A DNA stretch of 64,000 nucleotides, taken from contig NZ_CP109473.1 of NCBI RefSeq assembly GCF_036227405.1, positions 3,658,001 to 3,722,000 of the forward strand, in the 5' to 3' direction. Every line of letters starts with the position of its first letter. Position 1 is the first letter of the stretch. Shown here piece after piece: positions 40,636-50,190 of the stretch. Position numbers and translations under genes: made by a program. Origin of the DNA: Streptomyces sp. NBC_01460. GTDB lineage: Bacteria > Actinomycetota > Actinomycetes > Streptomycetales > Streptomycetaceae. A model generated the notes under the pieces. It was given only the letters and a program-made list of their open reading frames with translations. It was not told the origin of the DNA and searched no databases.

Positions 40636-41957
40636 GCGCCGCCGCGCCCGTGCGGGAAGCCCCCGCCGATGTCGTCGCGCGCCTCCGCGCGGCCTTCCGC
40701 ACCGGACGCACACGGGACCTCGCCTGGCGCACGGACCGGCTGACCCGGCTCCGCGCCCTGCTCACCGAGCGGGGTGACGACCTGGCCGAGGCGCTCCGCG
40801 CCGACCTGGGCAAGAGCCGCAAGGAGGCCTACCGGACCGAGATCGACTTCACGGTCCGCGAGATCGACCACACCCTGGAGCACCTCGCGGAGTGGCTGCG
40901 CCCCGAGCCGGCCCCCGTCCCCGCGGCCCTCGCCAAGGCCACCGCGAGCACCGTGCAGGACCCGCTCGGCGTCGTCCTCGTCATCGCGCCCTGGAACTAC
41001 CCGGTGCAGCTGCTGCTCGCGCCGGTCGCCGGAGCACTCGCCGCGGGCAACACCGTGGTCGCGAAGCCGAGCGAGCTGGCGCCCGCCACCTCCGCGGCCC
41101 TGGCCCGGCTGCTGCCCGAGTACCTGGACGGCGACACGGTCACCGTGGTGGAGGGCGGGATCCCGGAGACCACCGCGCTGCTGGCCGAGCGGTTCGACCA
41201 CATCTTCTACACCGGCAACGGCACGGTCGGCCGCATCGTGATGACGGCCGCCGCCCGGCACCTCACGCCGGTCACCCTGGAACTGGGCGGCAAATCGCCC
41301 GTGTTCGTCGACCGCGACACGGACCTGAGGACGGTGGCCGCGCGGCTCGCCGCGGGGAAGTTCCTCAACGCCGGCCAGACGTGCGTCGCCCCCGACTACG
41401 TCCTGACCGACCCGGAGACGGCACCCGCCCTGGCCGACGCCCTCGCCGCGGCGGTCGAGTCCCTCTTCGGCCCGGACGCCTCGGCCCACCCGGAGTACGG
41501 CCGGATCGTGAACGAGCGGCACTTCGACCGGCTCGTGGGCCTCCTCGGCTCCGGCCGTACGGTGACGGGCGGGGTCCACGACCGCGCCACGAAGTACATC
41601 GCGCCGACCGTGCTGGCCGACGTGGCACCCGACGCCCCCGTGATGGGCGAGGAGATCTTCGGCCCCGTCCTGCCGATCGTGACGGTCGGCGGCCTCGACG
41701 AGGCCATCGCCTTCATCAACGACCGGGACAAGCCGCTGGCGCTCTACGCCTTCACGCAGAACCCCGCCGTACGGGAACGGCTGCTGGCCGAGACCTCGTC
41801 CGGCGGGGTGGGCCTCGGCCTGCCGCTCGCCCACCTGACCGTGTCGGACCTGCCGTTCGGCGGGGTCGGCGAGAGCGGCATGGGCAACTACCACGGCCGG
41901 TACTCCCTGGAGACGTTCAGCCACCGCAAGGCGGTCCTGGACACCCCGCTGGGCTGA
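40632..41957 (+). CDS. Aldehyde dehydrogenase (ALDH3-like)
   Basis: A 441-residue NAD(P)-dependent enzyme oxidising aldehydes. Signatures are [23 protein letters not shown] at the cofactor site, [11 protein letters not shown] with the general-base Glu, and the catalytic Cys in [13 protein letters not shown]. Length and lack of an N-terminal extension fit ALDH class 3. GTG 40632 overlaps the DJ-1 stop. Substrate unknown; the DJ-1 partner suggests reactive aldehydes such as methylglyoxal products. Confidence 0.93.
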   Translation: MSAAAPVREAPADVVARLRAAFRTGRTRDLAWRTDRLTRLRALLTERGDDLAEALRADLGKSRKEAYRTEIDFTVREIDHTLEHLAEWLRPEPAPVPAALAKATASTVQDPLGVVLVIAPWNYPVQLLLAPVAGALAAGNTVVAKPSELAPATSAALARLLPEYLDGDTVTVVEGGIPETTALLAERFDHIFYTGNGTVGRIVMTAAARHLTPVTLELGGKSPVFVDRDTDLRTVAARLAAGKFLNAGQTCVAPDYVLTDPETAPALADALAAAVESLFGPDASAHPEYGRIVNERHFDRLVGLLGSGRTVTGGVHDRATKYIAPTVLADVAPDAPVMGEEIFGPVLPIVTVGGLDEAIAFINDRDKPLALYAFTQNPAVRERLLAETSSGGVGLGLPLAHLTVSDLPFGGVGESGMGNYHGRYSLETFSHRKAVLDTPLG

Positions 41958-41967
41958 CCGCGCGCCG

Positions 41968-42011
41968 ACGACGGGAGGGCGCGACCATCTGCGGTCGCGC
42001 CCTCCCGTCGT
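41968..42011. terminator. Terminator between convergent genes
   Basis: Perfect 19-bp stem, arms 41968-41986 and 41993-42011 (core GGGAGGGCGCGACC/GGTCGCGCCCTCCC), loop ATCTGC. It separates the aldehyde dehydrogenase from the convergent cytochrome biogenesis operon. Confidence 0.85.
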
Positions 42012-42026
42012 ACGCGGGTGTGCCGG

Positions 42027-43100
42027 TCAGACTCCGGCGTAGGAGTGCTTGCCGGTGACGAAGATGTTGACGCCGTAGTAGTTGAAGAGCCAGCAGCCGA
42101 AGGCGATCAGCGCCAGGTAGGCCGCCTTGCGTCCCTTCCAGCCGGCCGTCGCGCGCGCGTGCAGGTAGCAGGCGTAGGCGACCCAGGTGATGAAGGACCA
42201 GACCTCCTTGGGGTCCCAGCCCCAGTAGCGGCCCCAGGCGTCGCCCGCCCAGATCGCTCCCGCGATGATCGTGAACGTCCACAGCGGGAAGACGGCGGCG
42301 TTGATGCGGTACGAGAAGGTGTCCAGCGTCTTCGCGGCGGGCAGCCGCTCCAGGACGGAGGCGGCGAACTTCCCGGGCGTGCCACCGTTCGCGATCTTGT
42401 TCTCGTAGCTGTCGCGGAACAGGTAGAGCAGCGTGCCGACGGCGCCGAGGTAGAAGACCGCGCCGCAGATGATGGCGGTGGAGACGTGGATCCACAGCCA
42501 GTAGGAGTGCAGCGCCGGGACCAGCTGGTCGCTGTCGGTGTACAGCGTGGTGGTGGCGATGCCGAGGTCCAGCAGGACCGTGGTGACCAGGAGCAGACCG
42601 ATCCAGCGGACGTTCTTCCTCAGCGCCAGGAGGATCAGGTAGGCCCCGACCGCCACGGTGGAGAAGGTGATCGAGAACTCGTACATGTTGCCCCAGGGGG
42701 CCCGCTGCACCGACAGGGCGCGCGCGACGACCCCGCCCGCCTGGACGGCGAAGGCGACGACGGTCAGGGAGACCGCGATCCGTCCCCAGAGGTCACCCTT
42801 GAAGGTGCCGCCGGCGGCACCGGGGCCGTCGGGGACGTCCCGGGTCCCCGCCGCCGAGCGCGTGACGACCGTCGGGCGCTCCAGCACGGCGGTGCCGCCG
42901 TCCTTCTGCGCGCCCCCCACCTCCACCGCGGAGCCGTCGGTGGTCAGCGCGGCGGCGGTGCGGCCGACCTTGCTGCGGCTGCCGAACACCCACTCGGCGA
43001 TGTGCGCGAAGAAGGCCAGGGTGTAGACGGCCATCGAGGAATAGATCAGCGTGTTGCTGATGTTCGCCAGATTCTCGTTGGTTGCGGCGGCGAGATTCAC
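42027..43100 (-). CDS. ccsB: Cytochrome c biogenesis protein CcsB (ResC), haem handling
   Basis: A 357-residue polytopic membrane protein of System II cytochrome c maturation; with ResB it moves haem to the outside and joins it to apocytochrome CxxCH motifs. The tryptophan-rich WWD signature is WGRYWGWDPKEVWSFITW near residue 300, with haem-ligand histidines in YWLWIHVSTAII and the N-terminal helix. A 60-residue hydrophilic insert after helix 1 is Streptomyces-like. GTG 43100 overlaps the ResB stop (GTGA), so the two are translationally coupled. Last gene of the operon, followed by a strong terminator. Confidence 0.95.
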   Translation of the reverse strand: MNLAAATNENLANISNTLIYSSMAVYTLAFFAHIAEWVFGSRSKVGRTAAALTTDGSAVEVGGAQKDGGTAVLERPTVVTRSAAGTRDVPDGPGAAGGTFKGDLWGRIAVSLTVVAFAVQAGGVVARALSVQRAPWGNMYEFSITFSTVAVGAYLILLALRKNVRWIGLLLVTTVLLDLGIATTTLYTDSDQLVPALHSYWLWIHVSTAIICGAVFYLGAVGTLLYLFRDSYENKIANGGTPGKFAASVLERLPAAKTLDTFSYRINAAVFPLWTFTIIAGAIWAGDAWGRYWGWDPKEVWSFITWVAYACYLHARATAGWKGRKAAYLALIAFGCWLFNYYGVNIFVTGKHSYAGV

Positions 43101-44845
43101 TTCTCAGCCCCTTCGGCAGGTGCTTCGGCAGATTGTCCGGGCTCGGTCCCTGGCGTGGGACCGGGCGTGGGACCGGGCGTGGGACCGGGCGTGGGACCGG
43201 GTGTGGGGTCGGGCGCGGCAGGCGCCTCGGTGTGGAGGGCGACCGCGAGGTCGCCCAGCTCCTCGGGGAGCTTCGCGGACTCGCTGCGGCCCAGGCCCGC
43301 CATCTCGACGACGGTGACGCCGTCCGCTCCCCGCACGGCCCGCACCCACACCCGGCGGCGCTGGATGAAGAGGGAACCGGCGAGGCCGAGGATGGCGGCG
43401 ACGGCTCCGCCGAGGGCCCAGCCCGCGGCGGGCTGACGGGTGATCTGGAAGCTCGCCCACTCCTCGACGCTCTCGAAGGTGATCGAGCCCGCGCCGTCGG
43501 GAAGCTTCATGGTCTCGCCGGGGCGCAGCCGCTTCTTGAGCTTGTCGCCGTTGCTGTCCTTGAATTCCTTCATCTTGGACGTGTCGAGCTGGTAGACGTT
43601 CTGCGGCAGTCCGGAGTTGACGCCGAGGCTGCCGTAGTAGCCGTTGAGCGCGAGGACCGGGTAGTCGGCGCCGGGGTACTGCGAGAACATCGTGCCCTGG
43701 CCGTCACCGGCGAACGTCGGGACGAAGAAGGCCTGGAACCCGAGCTGTTCCTTCGCGCCGGAGGCGTCCTTGTACCCGTCCATCACCTTGATCGCTCCGG
43801 TCGAGGTGACGTTGTTGTCGATGGGCAGCAGGGGTACGGCGCTCCGGTAGACCTCCTTGCCCCTGCCGTCCTTGACGGAGATGACCGGCGCGTAGCCGTG
43901 CGCGTTGAGGTAGACCTTCGTGCCGTCGACGACGAGCGGCTTGTTGACCTCGATGACCTTCTTCTTCGGCTCACCGTCCGCGCCCTCGGAGTACGTGACG
44001 CGGGCCTCGTAGGTCCGGGGCGTGCCGCGCTGCGGTCCGTTGCGCTCGTACGTGCCGATGAAGTCCTGCAGGTCGAAGCTGAACGGGGCGAGGTCGTCGT
44101 TGTCGAAGAGCGAGCCGGACTTGAAGTCGTCGTACTGGGTGATCGTGTTGGCGAAGCCGTCGCCCTCGACGACCAGCTTGCCGCCTTCGGACTTGAAGAG
44201 CTGCCCTCCGGCGAACGCGACCAGCATGACGATCAGCGCGATGTGGAAGAGCAGGTTGCCGGTCTCGCGCAGATAGCCCTTCTCGGCGGCCACCGCGTCC
44301 CCGGCCTCGTGCGAGCGGAAGCGCCGCCCGCGCAGGATGCGCAGCGCGGCCTCGCGGACCTGCTCGGGGTCGGCGTCGGTGCGCCACGTCGTGTAGGCGG
44401 GCAGCCGGGTCAGCGTCTTCGGGGCGCCTGGCGGGCGGCTGCGCAGCTGGCCGACGAACTGGCCGGTGCGCGGGACGATGCAGCCGATCAGCGAGACGAA
44501 CAGCAGGATGTAGATCGCGGAGAACCACACCGAGCTGTAGACGTCGAAGAACTGCAGCTTCTCGTAGACCGGGGAGACCGCGGTGTGGGCCTCCTTGAAG
44601 GTCTGCACCTTCACCTCGTCCACGCTGTTCTGCGGGATCAGCGAGCCGGGGATGGCGCCGAGCGACAGCAGGAGGAGCAGGATCAGGGCGACCCGCATGG
44701 AGGTGAGCTGCCGCCAGAACCACCGGGCCCAGCCGATGACACCCATGGCGGGTACGGAGGAGGCGAGCTCCTCGCGCGGGGCGGTGGAGAGCTGCTCCCC
44801 GGCCCGGCCGAGGTCGCGTTCGTCCGTGGTGTGCGTGTTGCTCAT
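43097..44845 (-). CDS. resB: Cytochrome c biogenesis protein ResB
   Basis: A 582-residue membrane protein with four helices and a large outer domain, partner of CcsB in System II. MRVALILLLLLSLGAIPGSLIPQ forms the first helix and ETGNLLFHIALIVMLVAF carries a haem-ligand His; the last helix is WALGGAVAAILGLAGSLFI. The C-terminal tail of about 65 residues ends in five PTPG units. ATG 44845 lies four bases after the ccdA stop. The tail repeat is encoded by an almost perfect 12-bp tandem repeat (43155-43214), a likely length-variable region. Confidence 0.94.
   Translation of the reverse strand: MSNTHTTDERDLGRAGEQLSTAPREELASSVPAMGVIGWARWFWRQLTSMRVALILLLLLSLGAIPGSLIPQNSVDEVKVQTFKEAHTAVSPVYEKLQFFDVYSSVWFSAIYILLFVSLIGCIVPRTGQFVGQLRSRPPGAPKTLTRLPAYTTWRTDADPEQVREAALRILRGRRFRSHEAGDAVAAEKGYLRETGNLLFHIALIVMLVAFAGGQLFKSEGGKLVVEGDGFANTITQYDDFKSGSLFDNDDLAPFSFDLQDFIGTYERNGPQRGTPRTYEARVTYSEGADGEPKKKVIEVNKPLVVDGTKVYLNAHGYAPVISVKDGRGKEVYRSAVPLLPIDNNVTSTGAIKVMDGYKDASGAKEQLGFQAFFVPTFAGDGQGTMFSQYPGADYPVLALNGYYGSLGVNSGLPQNVYQLDTSKMKEFKDSNGDKLKKRLRPGETMKLPDGAGSITFESVEEWASFQITRQPAAGWALGGAVAAILGLAGSLFIQRRRVWVRAVRGADGVTVVEMAGLGRSESAKLPEELGDLAVALHTEAPAAPDPTPGPTPGPTPGPTPGPTPGTEPGQSAEAPAEGAEK
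43155..43214. repeat. 12-bp tandem repeat in the resB 3' end
   Basis: GTGGGACCGGGC occurs five times in a row with minor changes in the last two copies. Twelve bases keep the frame, adding PTPG units to the tail of ResB. Copy number is likely to vary between strains. Confidence 0.85.
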
Positions 44846-44849
44846 GGAC

Positions 44850-45623
44850 TCAGATCCCTACAGTGAAGCCGTTGGACCAGCTCTGCGTCTCCTGGATGAG
44901 CGCGTCCCAGGCGCCCGTCAGCAGGAGCAGCCCGGTCACGATCATCATGCCGCCGCCGATCCGCATCACCCAGGCGTAGTGGCGCTTGACCCAGCCGAAC
45001 GCGCCGAGTGCCCGGCGGAAGGCGAGCGCCGCCAGGACGAAGGGGACACCGAGCCCGAGACAGTACGCGACGGACAGGACGGCCCCGCGTCCCGCGGTCG
45101 CCTGGTCGAACGCGAGGGCGTTGACGGAGGCCAGCGTCGGGCCGAGGCACGGGGTCCAGCCGATCCCGAAGAGGGCGCCGAGCAGTGGTGCGCCCGTCAG
45201 GCCGGTCACCGGCCTCCTGTGGATGCGGAACTCGCGCTGCGTCATCCAGGGCATGAGCCCCATGAAGAAGATCCCCATGAGGATCATCAGCACGCCGAGG
45301 ACCTTGGAGAGCGTCCCGCTGTACCCCTGGAGCGTCTGGCCGAAGAAGCCGAAGAGCGCACCCCCGGACACGAACACGACGGTGAAGCCGAGGACGAAGA
45401 GCGAGGCACCGGCGACGGTCCTGCCCCGTCGCCGCTCGGCGAGGTCCGCGCCGCTGACCCCGGTGACGTAGCTGAGGTAGCCGGGCACCAGCGGCAGGAC
45501 GCACGGCGAGAAGAAGGAGACGAGACCGCCGAGCAGCGCGATGGGCAGCGCCACTATGAGGGCGCCGTCGGCGACCGTCGCGTTTCCGCCGGCGACCGCG
45601 GCCAGCTCGAGCACCGGGGTCAC
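44850..45623 (-). CDS. ccdA: Thiol-disulphide transporter CcdA
   Basis: A 257-residue membrane protein that passes electrons from cytoplasmic thioredoxin to ResA outside. The two redox cysteines lie in SFFSPCVLPLVPGYL and GWTPCLGPTLA; six helices are visible. The start GTG 45623 overlaps the resA stop (GTGA). With ResA, ResB and CcsB it forms the complete System II operon in the order of transcription resA-ccdA-resB-ccsB. Longer upstream starts run through resA and are rejected. Confidence 0.94.
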   Translation of the reverse strand: MTPVLELAAVAGGNATVADGALIVALPIALLGGLVSFFSPCVLPLVPGYLSYVTGVSGADLAERRRGRTVAGASLFVLGFTVVFVSGGALFGFFGQTLQGYSGTLSKVLGVLMILMGIFFMGLMPWMTQREFRIHRRPVTGLTGAPLLGALFGIGWTPCLGPTLASVNALAFDQATAGRGAVLSVAYCLGLGVPFVLAALAFRRALGAFGWVKRHYAWVMRIGGGMMIVTGLLLLTGAWDALIQETQSWSNGFTVGI

Positions 45624-46225
45624 TTCTCGGCGACCAGCGGGTCGATCATCTCGCGCAGCTTGGTGGCGTCGAGGGCGGCGAGCGAGCGGGCGGCGAGCTT
45701 CCCCTCCCGGTCGACGACCACGGTCGACGGGATGGCCTGCGGGTTCAGCGTGCCCTTCGGGAAGCGCAGGAGCAGCTTCCCGGTCGGGTCGTAGAGGCTC
45801 GGGTAGGTGATCCCGAAGTCCTCCTCGAAGCTGGCCGCGAGGGACTTCTGGGGGTCCCGGGTGTTGACCCCGACGAACTGGACGCCCTGGTCCGCGGTCG
45901 CCTTCGCCACCTTCTCGAAGTGCTTGGCCTCGGCGCGGCAGGGGCCGCACCACGATCCCCAGAAGTTGAGGACGACGACCTTGCCCTTGTAGTCGGCGAC
46001 GTCGAGGGCCTTGCCGTCCAGCGTGGTGCCGTCGAGCTTCGGCGCTTCGGTGCGTTCGCCCTTGGCGACGGTGGAGACGCCACCGCTGCCGGTCACGAAG
46101 TTCGTGTTGCCGCCGCCGCCCGCCCTGGTGCCGTCACCACTGCACGCGGACAGGGTGAGCGCGCCGGCCGCAACGGTGGCGGCCAGCAGGGTGAAGCGGC
46201 GTCGGAGTGCGCGGCCAGAGCTCAT
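45620..46225 (-). CDS. resA: Thiol-disulphide oxidoreductase ResA (lipoprotein)
   Basis: A 201-residue membrane-anchored thioredoxin-like protein keeping apocytochrome c cysteines reduced. A lipoprotein signal peptide ends LTLSAC with C28 as lipid anchor; the active site is C93-G-P-C96 (FWGSWCGPC). GVNTRDPQKS and IPSTVVVDREGKL fit the TlpA/ResA group. ATG 46225 lacks a clear ribosome site, and the sequence upstream is short; it may be near-leaderless. First gene of the operon. Confidence 0.93.
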   Translation of the reverse strand: MSSGRALRRRFTLLAATVAAGALTLSACSGDGTRAGGGGNTNFVTGSGGVSTVAKGERTEAPKLDGTTLDGKALDVADYKGKVVVLNFWGSWCGPCRAEAKHFEKVAKATADQGVQFVGVNTRDPQKSLAASFEEDFGITYPSLYDPTGKLLLRFPKGTLNPQAIPSTVVVDREGKLAARSLAALDATKLREMIDPLVAEK

Positions 46226-46292
46226 GTGAAAAGTTTCGCATGGCAGTTCCGGGGATCTTGCCCACCCCCCTCCGTGCCCGTAAAGCCCCTTG

Positions 46293-47549
46293 TCAGGACT
46301 GTTTAAAGAAGGCGTTCCAGCCGCCGTCGGGCGACTGCCCGACCTGGAGCGTACGGAGCTTCGCGAGCACCGCGGGATCCTGTACGTCGAGCCAGTCGGC
46401 GAACTGCCGGAAGGAGACGAGGCGCACATCCGGCTTCCCCGCGATGTGTTTCAGCGCGTCCTCCACGGCGTCCATGTAGATACCGCCGTTCCACTCCTCG
46501 AAGTGGTTGCCGATGTAGAAGGGCGCGCGATTCGTCTCGTAGGCGCGGTCGAATCCGGCGATGTACGCCTGGGTGGCCTGGGTGCGCCACCCCGGATAGC
46601 GCGAGGGCATGCCGTTGGTCGAATTCTTCGACTGGTTGGCGAGGATGTTGTAGTCCATGGAGAGGACTTCGAAGGTGTGGCCGGGGAACGGAATGCCCTG
46701 GAGCGGAAGGTCCCAGACGCCCTGGCGCTTCTCGGGCCACATCTGGGTGCCGCCGGGCGAGCTCGCGTCGTAGCGCCAGCCCAGCTGCTTCGCGGTGGGG
46801 AGGAGGTTGTCCTGGCCGAGCAGGCAGGGCGTGCGGGCCCCGACCAGTTCCTTGCGGTAGTCGAACGGGAGCGGGTCGACGTCCGTCCAGCCGGTGTTCG
46901 TCCGCCATTCGGTGACGAACGAGATCGCCTGGTCGATCTCACTCTGCCATTGTGCGGGCGTCCAGTCGCCGACCGATCCGGAGCCACCGCAGAAATGCCC
47001 GTTGAAGTGGGTTCCGATCTCGTGCCCGTCGAGCCATGCGTCACGGACGTACTTCAGGGTCTGCCTGACGTGGTCGTCGGTGAGATAGCCGATGTCGGAG
47101 GCGCCCCGGGGGTTGTTGGGCGGGCGGTAGAGGGACTTCTTCGACTCGGGCAGCACATAGAGCCCGGAGAGGAAGAAGGTCATCGCCGCGTCGTGTTCCC
47201 TGGCCAGTTCGAGAAAGCGCGGGAAGAGCCCGTTGCCGACCTCCCCCGCCCCGTCCCAGGAAAAGATCACGAACTGCGGGGGCGTCTGGCCGGCTTCGAG
47301 GGGGACGGGGGCGGTGGGCTGATTCGGCTGCTTTCCGGTGTCAGAGGTGGAGCCGTCACCGATCAGCCTGACCTGTTTTCCGGGAGGGCCTCCGCCATTC
47401 CCGTGGGTTCCTTTACCGCCCTTGGGGCCCTTCTCGGGATCGTGCGGGCCGTCGCCGGAAGAACCGAGGGAGCCGCAGCCCGTCATCGACAGTGCGGCTG
47501 CGGCTCCGAGTCCGGCCCCGAGCAGGCCCCTTCGCTTGATTTCACGCAT
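46293..47549 (-). CDS. Polysaccharide deacetylase-family lipoprotein
   Basis: A 418-residue exported protein. The signal peptide MREIKRRGLLGAGLGAAAAL ends at a lipobox MTGC (Cys25), followed by a Gly/Pro/Lys-rich linker of about 60 residues. The deacetylase motif 1 reads FSWDGAGEVG and motif 2 HEIGTHFNGHFCGG with the metal-binding His pair. Motif 1 lacks the usual first Asp of T-F-D-D-G. Probable substrate is a cell-wall or capsule polysaccharide, unknown here. Convergent with nothing; the resA gene starts 67 bases beyond its end on the same strand. Confidence 0.83.
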   Translation of the reverse strand: MREIKRRGLLGAGLGAAAALSMTGCGSLGSSGDGPHDPEKGPKGGKGTHGNGGGPPGKQVRLIGDGSTSDTGKQPNQPTAPVPLEAGQTPPQFVIFSWDGAGEVGNGLFPRFLELAREHDAAMTFFLSGLYVLPESKKSLYRPPNNPRGASDIGYLTDDHVRQTLKYVRDAWLDGHEIGTHFNGHFCGGSGSVGDWTPAQWQSEIDQAISFVTEWRTNTGWTDVDPLPFDYRKELVGARTPCLLGQDNLLPTAKQLGWRYDASSPGGTQMWPEKRQGVWDLPLQGIPFPGHTFEVLSMDYNILANQSKNSTNGMPSRYPGWRTQATQAYIAGFDRAYETNRAPFYIGNHFEEWNGGIYMDAVEDALKHIAGKPDVRLVSFRQFADWLDVQDPAVLAKLRTLQVGQSPDGGWNAFFKQS

Positions 47550-47733
47550 AGCGTCCCCATCTGCGGTCGTATTACCTCAAGGCCATACAAACTGGCGATG
47601 GCTTAGATGAGGAAAGCAACACGACGGTTCCGCCGATAATCATAAAAGTTGTCACGTGAACAGACCCTTACAGGTGCTGCACATGGCATACAGGGCGGCG
47701 GCGTGCGGGGCTCGCCGCGCGGCGTACGGGCGG

Positions 47734-48423
47734 CTACGCCCCGAACGCCTTGGACTTCCCCTTGACCGGCTTCGCACCCGCGAGCAGATGCGCAGGCACC
47801 AGGTCCCGGGCCGGCTCCGTGTACCCGACGGAGACGATCGTGTCGCCCTGGTAGGTGAAGCTCGTCAGCGAGGCCAGGGTGCACTGCCGCTTGCGCGGGT
47901 CGTGCCACAGCCTGCGCCGCTCCACGAAGCTCCGCACGATCCAGATCGGCAGCTGGTGGCTGACGCAGACCGCCTCGTGCCCACGGGCGGCGTCACGCGC
48001 CGCGTCGAGGGCGCCCATCATCCGGACGACCTGCTCGATGTACGGCTCGCCCCAGGACGGCTTGAAGGGGTTGGTGAGGTGCTTCCAGTTCTCGGGCTTG
48101 CGCAGCGCGCCGTCGCCGACCCCGAAGGTCTTGCCCTCGAAGACGTTGGCGGCCTCGATGAGGCGCCCGTCGGTGGCCAGTTCCACGCTGTGCGACTTCG
48201 CGATCGGCGTGGCCGTCTCCTGGGCGCGCTCCAGCGGGGAGGCGACGACATGGGTGATGTCGCGCTTCTCCAGGTGCTCCGCGACCCGGTCGGCCATCCG
48301 GCGGCCGAGGTCCGAGAGGCTGTAGCCGGCCCGGCGCCCGTAGAGCACGCCGTCGGGGTTGTGCACCTCACCGTGGCGCATCAGGTGGACGACGGTGATG
48401 TCCTTGTCCGTGTGCTCGCTCAT
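47734..48423 (-). CDS. Histidine phosphatase (phosphoglycerate mutase-like)
   Basis: A 229-residue cytoplasmic enzyme. The catalytic His is in [13 protein letters not shown] and the second catalytic region in [13 protein letters not shown], with [15 protein letters not shown] in between. The family covers cofactor-dependent mutases and small-molecule phosphatases; substrate unknown. Its ATG overlaps the stop of hemL (ATGA), so the pair is translationally coupled. Function may therefore be tied to tetrapyrrole synthesis, though this is only context. Confidence 0.9.
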   Translation of the reverse strand: MSEHTDKDITVVHLMRHGEVHNPDGVLYGRRAGYSLSDLGRRMADRVAEHLEKRDITHVVASPLERAQETATPIAKSHSVELATDGRLIEAANVFEGKTFGVGDGALRKPENWKHLTNPFKPSWGEPYIEQVVRMMGALDAARDAARGHEAVCVSHQLPIWIVRSFVERRRLWHDPRKRQCTLASLTSFTYQGDTIVSVGYTEPARDLVPAHLLAGAKPVKGKSKAFGA

Positions 48424-49727
48424 GCGGTGGCCTCCGATGCGGCGCGGGCGGCGGCGGGCAGCGCGGCGGCGACCCGCTCGAGGGCCCGCGCGTCGTGGGC
48501 GGTGGAGACGAACCAGGACTCGAAGGCGGACGGCGGCAGATACACACCCTGCTCCAGCATCGAGTGGAAGAACGCGGTGAAGCGGAAAGCTTCCTGCTTC
48601 TTCGCGTCCTCGTAGTTCCGGACGGGCTCGTCGGTGAAGAAGACGGAGAACATGTTGCTCGCCGCCGACACCGTGTGGGCCACGCCCGCCTTGGTGAACG
48701 CCTCGCCGACCAGGGAGCGCAGCTCCGCGGAGACCGCGTCGACCTTCGCGTAGGCCGCGTCGTCGAGCAGCCGCAGCTGGGCGAGGCCCGCCGCGGTGGC
48801 GACCGGGTTCCCGGAGAGGGTGCCGGCCTGGTAGACGGGGCCGGCGGGGGCCAGGTGGGCCATCACGTCGGCACGGCCGCCGAAGGCCGCGGCCGGGAAG
48901 CCGCCGCCCATCACCTTGCCGAACGTCATCAGGTCGGGCCGCACCCCGTCGACGCCGTACCAGCCGGCCTTCGACGTACGGAAGCCGGTCATCACCTCGT
49001 CGGAGATGTACAGCGCGCCGTCGGCCGCGCAGATCTCCTTCAGCCCGGCGTTGAAGCCGTCCAGCGGCGGCACGACGCCCATGTTGCCCGGCGAGGCCTC
49101 GGTGATCACACAGGCGATCTCACCCGGCTGCGCGGCGAAGGCGGCGCGCACGGCCTCCAGGTCGTTGTACGGCAGCACGATCGTGTCGCCCGCCTGGGCA
49201 CCGGTCACGCCGGGCGTGTCGGGCAGGCCGAAGGTGGCGACCCCGGAGCCGGCCGCGGCCAGCAGCGCGTCGACGTGGCCGTGGTAGCACCCGGCGAACT
49301 TCACGACCTTGGCGCGCCCGGTGAATCCGCGGGCGAGCCGGATCGCGGACATGGTCGCCTCGGTACCCGAGGACACGAGCCGCACCTGCTCCACGGGCTC
49401 GATCCGGGCCACGATCTCCTCGGCGAGCGCGACCTCGCCCTCACCGGGCGTACCGAAGGAGGTACCCCGGGCCACCGCGTCCTGGACGGCCGCGATGACC
49501 TCGGGGTGCGCGTGGCCGAGGATCATCGGCCCCCACGAACACACGAGGTCGACGTACTCACGGCCGTCGGCGTCGGTGAGGTACGGACCCGTACCGGACA
49601 CCATGAACCGGGGCGTACCGCCCACGGCCCGGAAGGCACGCACGGGGGAGTTCACGCCGCCGGGCGTCACGAGGGACGCGCGGTCGAAAAGCGTCTGTGA
49701 AACTGGGGCTTCGTATGAATACGCCAC
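48420..49727 (-). CDS. hemL: Glutamate-1-semialdehyde 2,1-aminomutase
   Basis: A 435-residue PLP enzyme making 5-aminolevulinate, the first dedicated haem precursor of the C5 route. [12 protein letters not shown] near the N-terminus, [17 protein letters not shown], and the PLP lysine in [13 protein letters not shown] are diagnostic. GTG 49727 follows AGGA at six bases; a longer frame to 49871 has no ribosome site. Together with the cytochrome c operon 3 kb away it supports haem protein production. The histidine phosphatase gene overlaps its end. Confidence 0.97.
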   Translation of the reverse strand: MAYSYEAPVSQTLFDRASLVTPGGVNSPVRAFRAVGGTPRFMVSGTGPYLTDADGREYVDLVCSWGPMILGHAHPEVIAAVQDAVARGTSFGTPGEGEVALAEEIVARIEPVEQVRLVSSGTEATMSAIRLARGFTGRAKVVKFAGCYHGHVDALLAAAGSGVATFGLPDTPGVTGAQAGDTIVLPYNDLEAVRAAFAAQPGEIACVITEASPGNMGVVPPLDGFNAGLKEICAADGALYISDEVMTGFRTSKAGWYGVDGVRPDLMTFGKVMGGGFPAAAFGGRADVMAHLAPAGPVYQAGTLSGNPVATAAGLAQLRLLDDAAYAKVDAVSAELRSLVGEAFTKAGVAHTVSAASNMFSVFFTDEPVRNYEDAKKQEAFRFTAFFHSMLEQGVYLPPSAFESWFVSTAHDARALERVAAALPAAARAASEATA

Positions 49728-50190
49728 TTTGGTCCTGATCTGCGATTCGGGATTCGGGGGGCCTGGCCGGAATTCCCGGCAGCCGGTGAGCAGGGAGCGC
49801 GCTCTCCCCGTATGAGGCTCGTACAACGAAAGGGCGTCAGTCTCCTCGCGTCTGCGAAACTGAGTCGTCATAGGGAAAGCTCACACATGCCATGGTGTCA
49901 GAGGCGTCGACGGTCTTGCGGACAGGTGTTTCACCGCACGCCCGTGGGGGAGGTCACTGATGATGATCGGGTTGCGCGGCGGGGCTGTGTCTCCTAAGAA
50001 GTAGTCGGGTGGATGAGATATGCATCGCGGTGGCGGAGTGGGCGAAGGGACCGACGACCTGGGGCCCGAGCCTGCCCGGCGAGGGCGGCACCGGCGCGAG
50101 GCCGAGCGCGTACGGGACGCTCGGGCCGAGGGCGTACGGGACGCCCAGGCGGGCGGCGTCGACAGTTCGGGGAGCAGGAGCAGTGGACGG
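49728..50190. other. Intergenic region, 463 bp
   Basis: Divergent promoter region of hemL and the gene at 50191. Apart from the 14-codon candidate at 49960-50004 I see no gene; the remainder is GC-rich spacer. Confidence 0.5.
49960..50004 (+). CDS. Candidate 14-residue peptide MMIGLRGGAVSPKK
   Basis: ATG 49960 lies six bases after GGGGGAGG, an unusually strong ribosome site, and reads fourteen codons to TAG. It sits in the hemL intergenic region ahead of the gene at 50191. The peptide may be a small regulatory or leader peptide; coding cannot be shown from one sequence. Confidence 0.35.
   Translation: MMIGLRGGAVSPKK

Noticed and set aside
50020..50190. 57-codon extension of the hypothetical gene at 50191
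   Set aside because: Arg/Glu/Ala-rich low-complexity sequence without a ribosome site; GTG 50191 has AGGAG.
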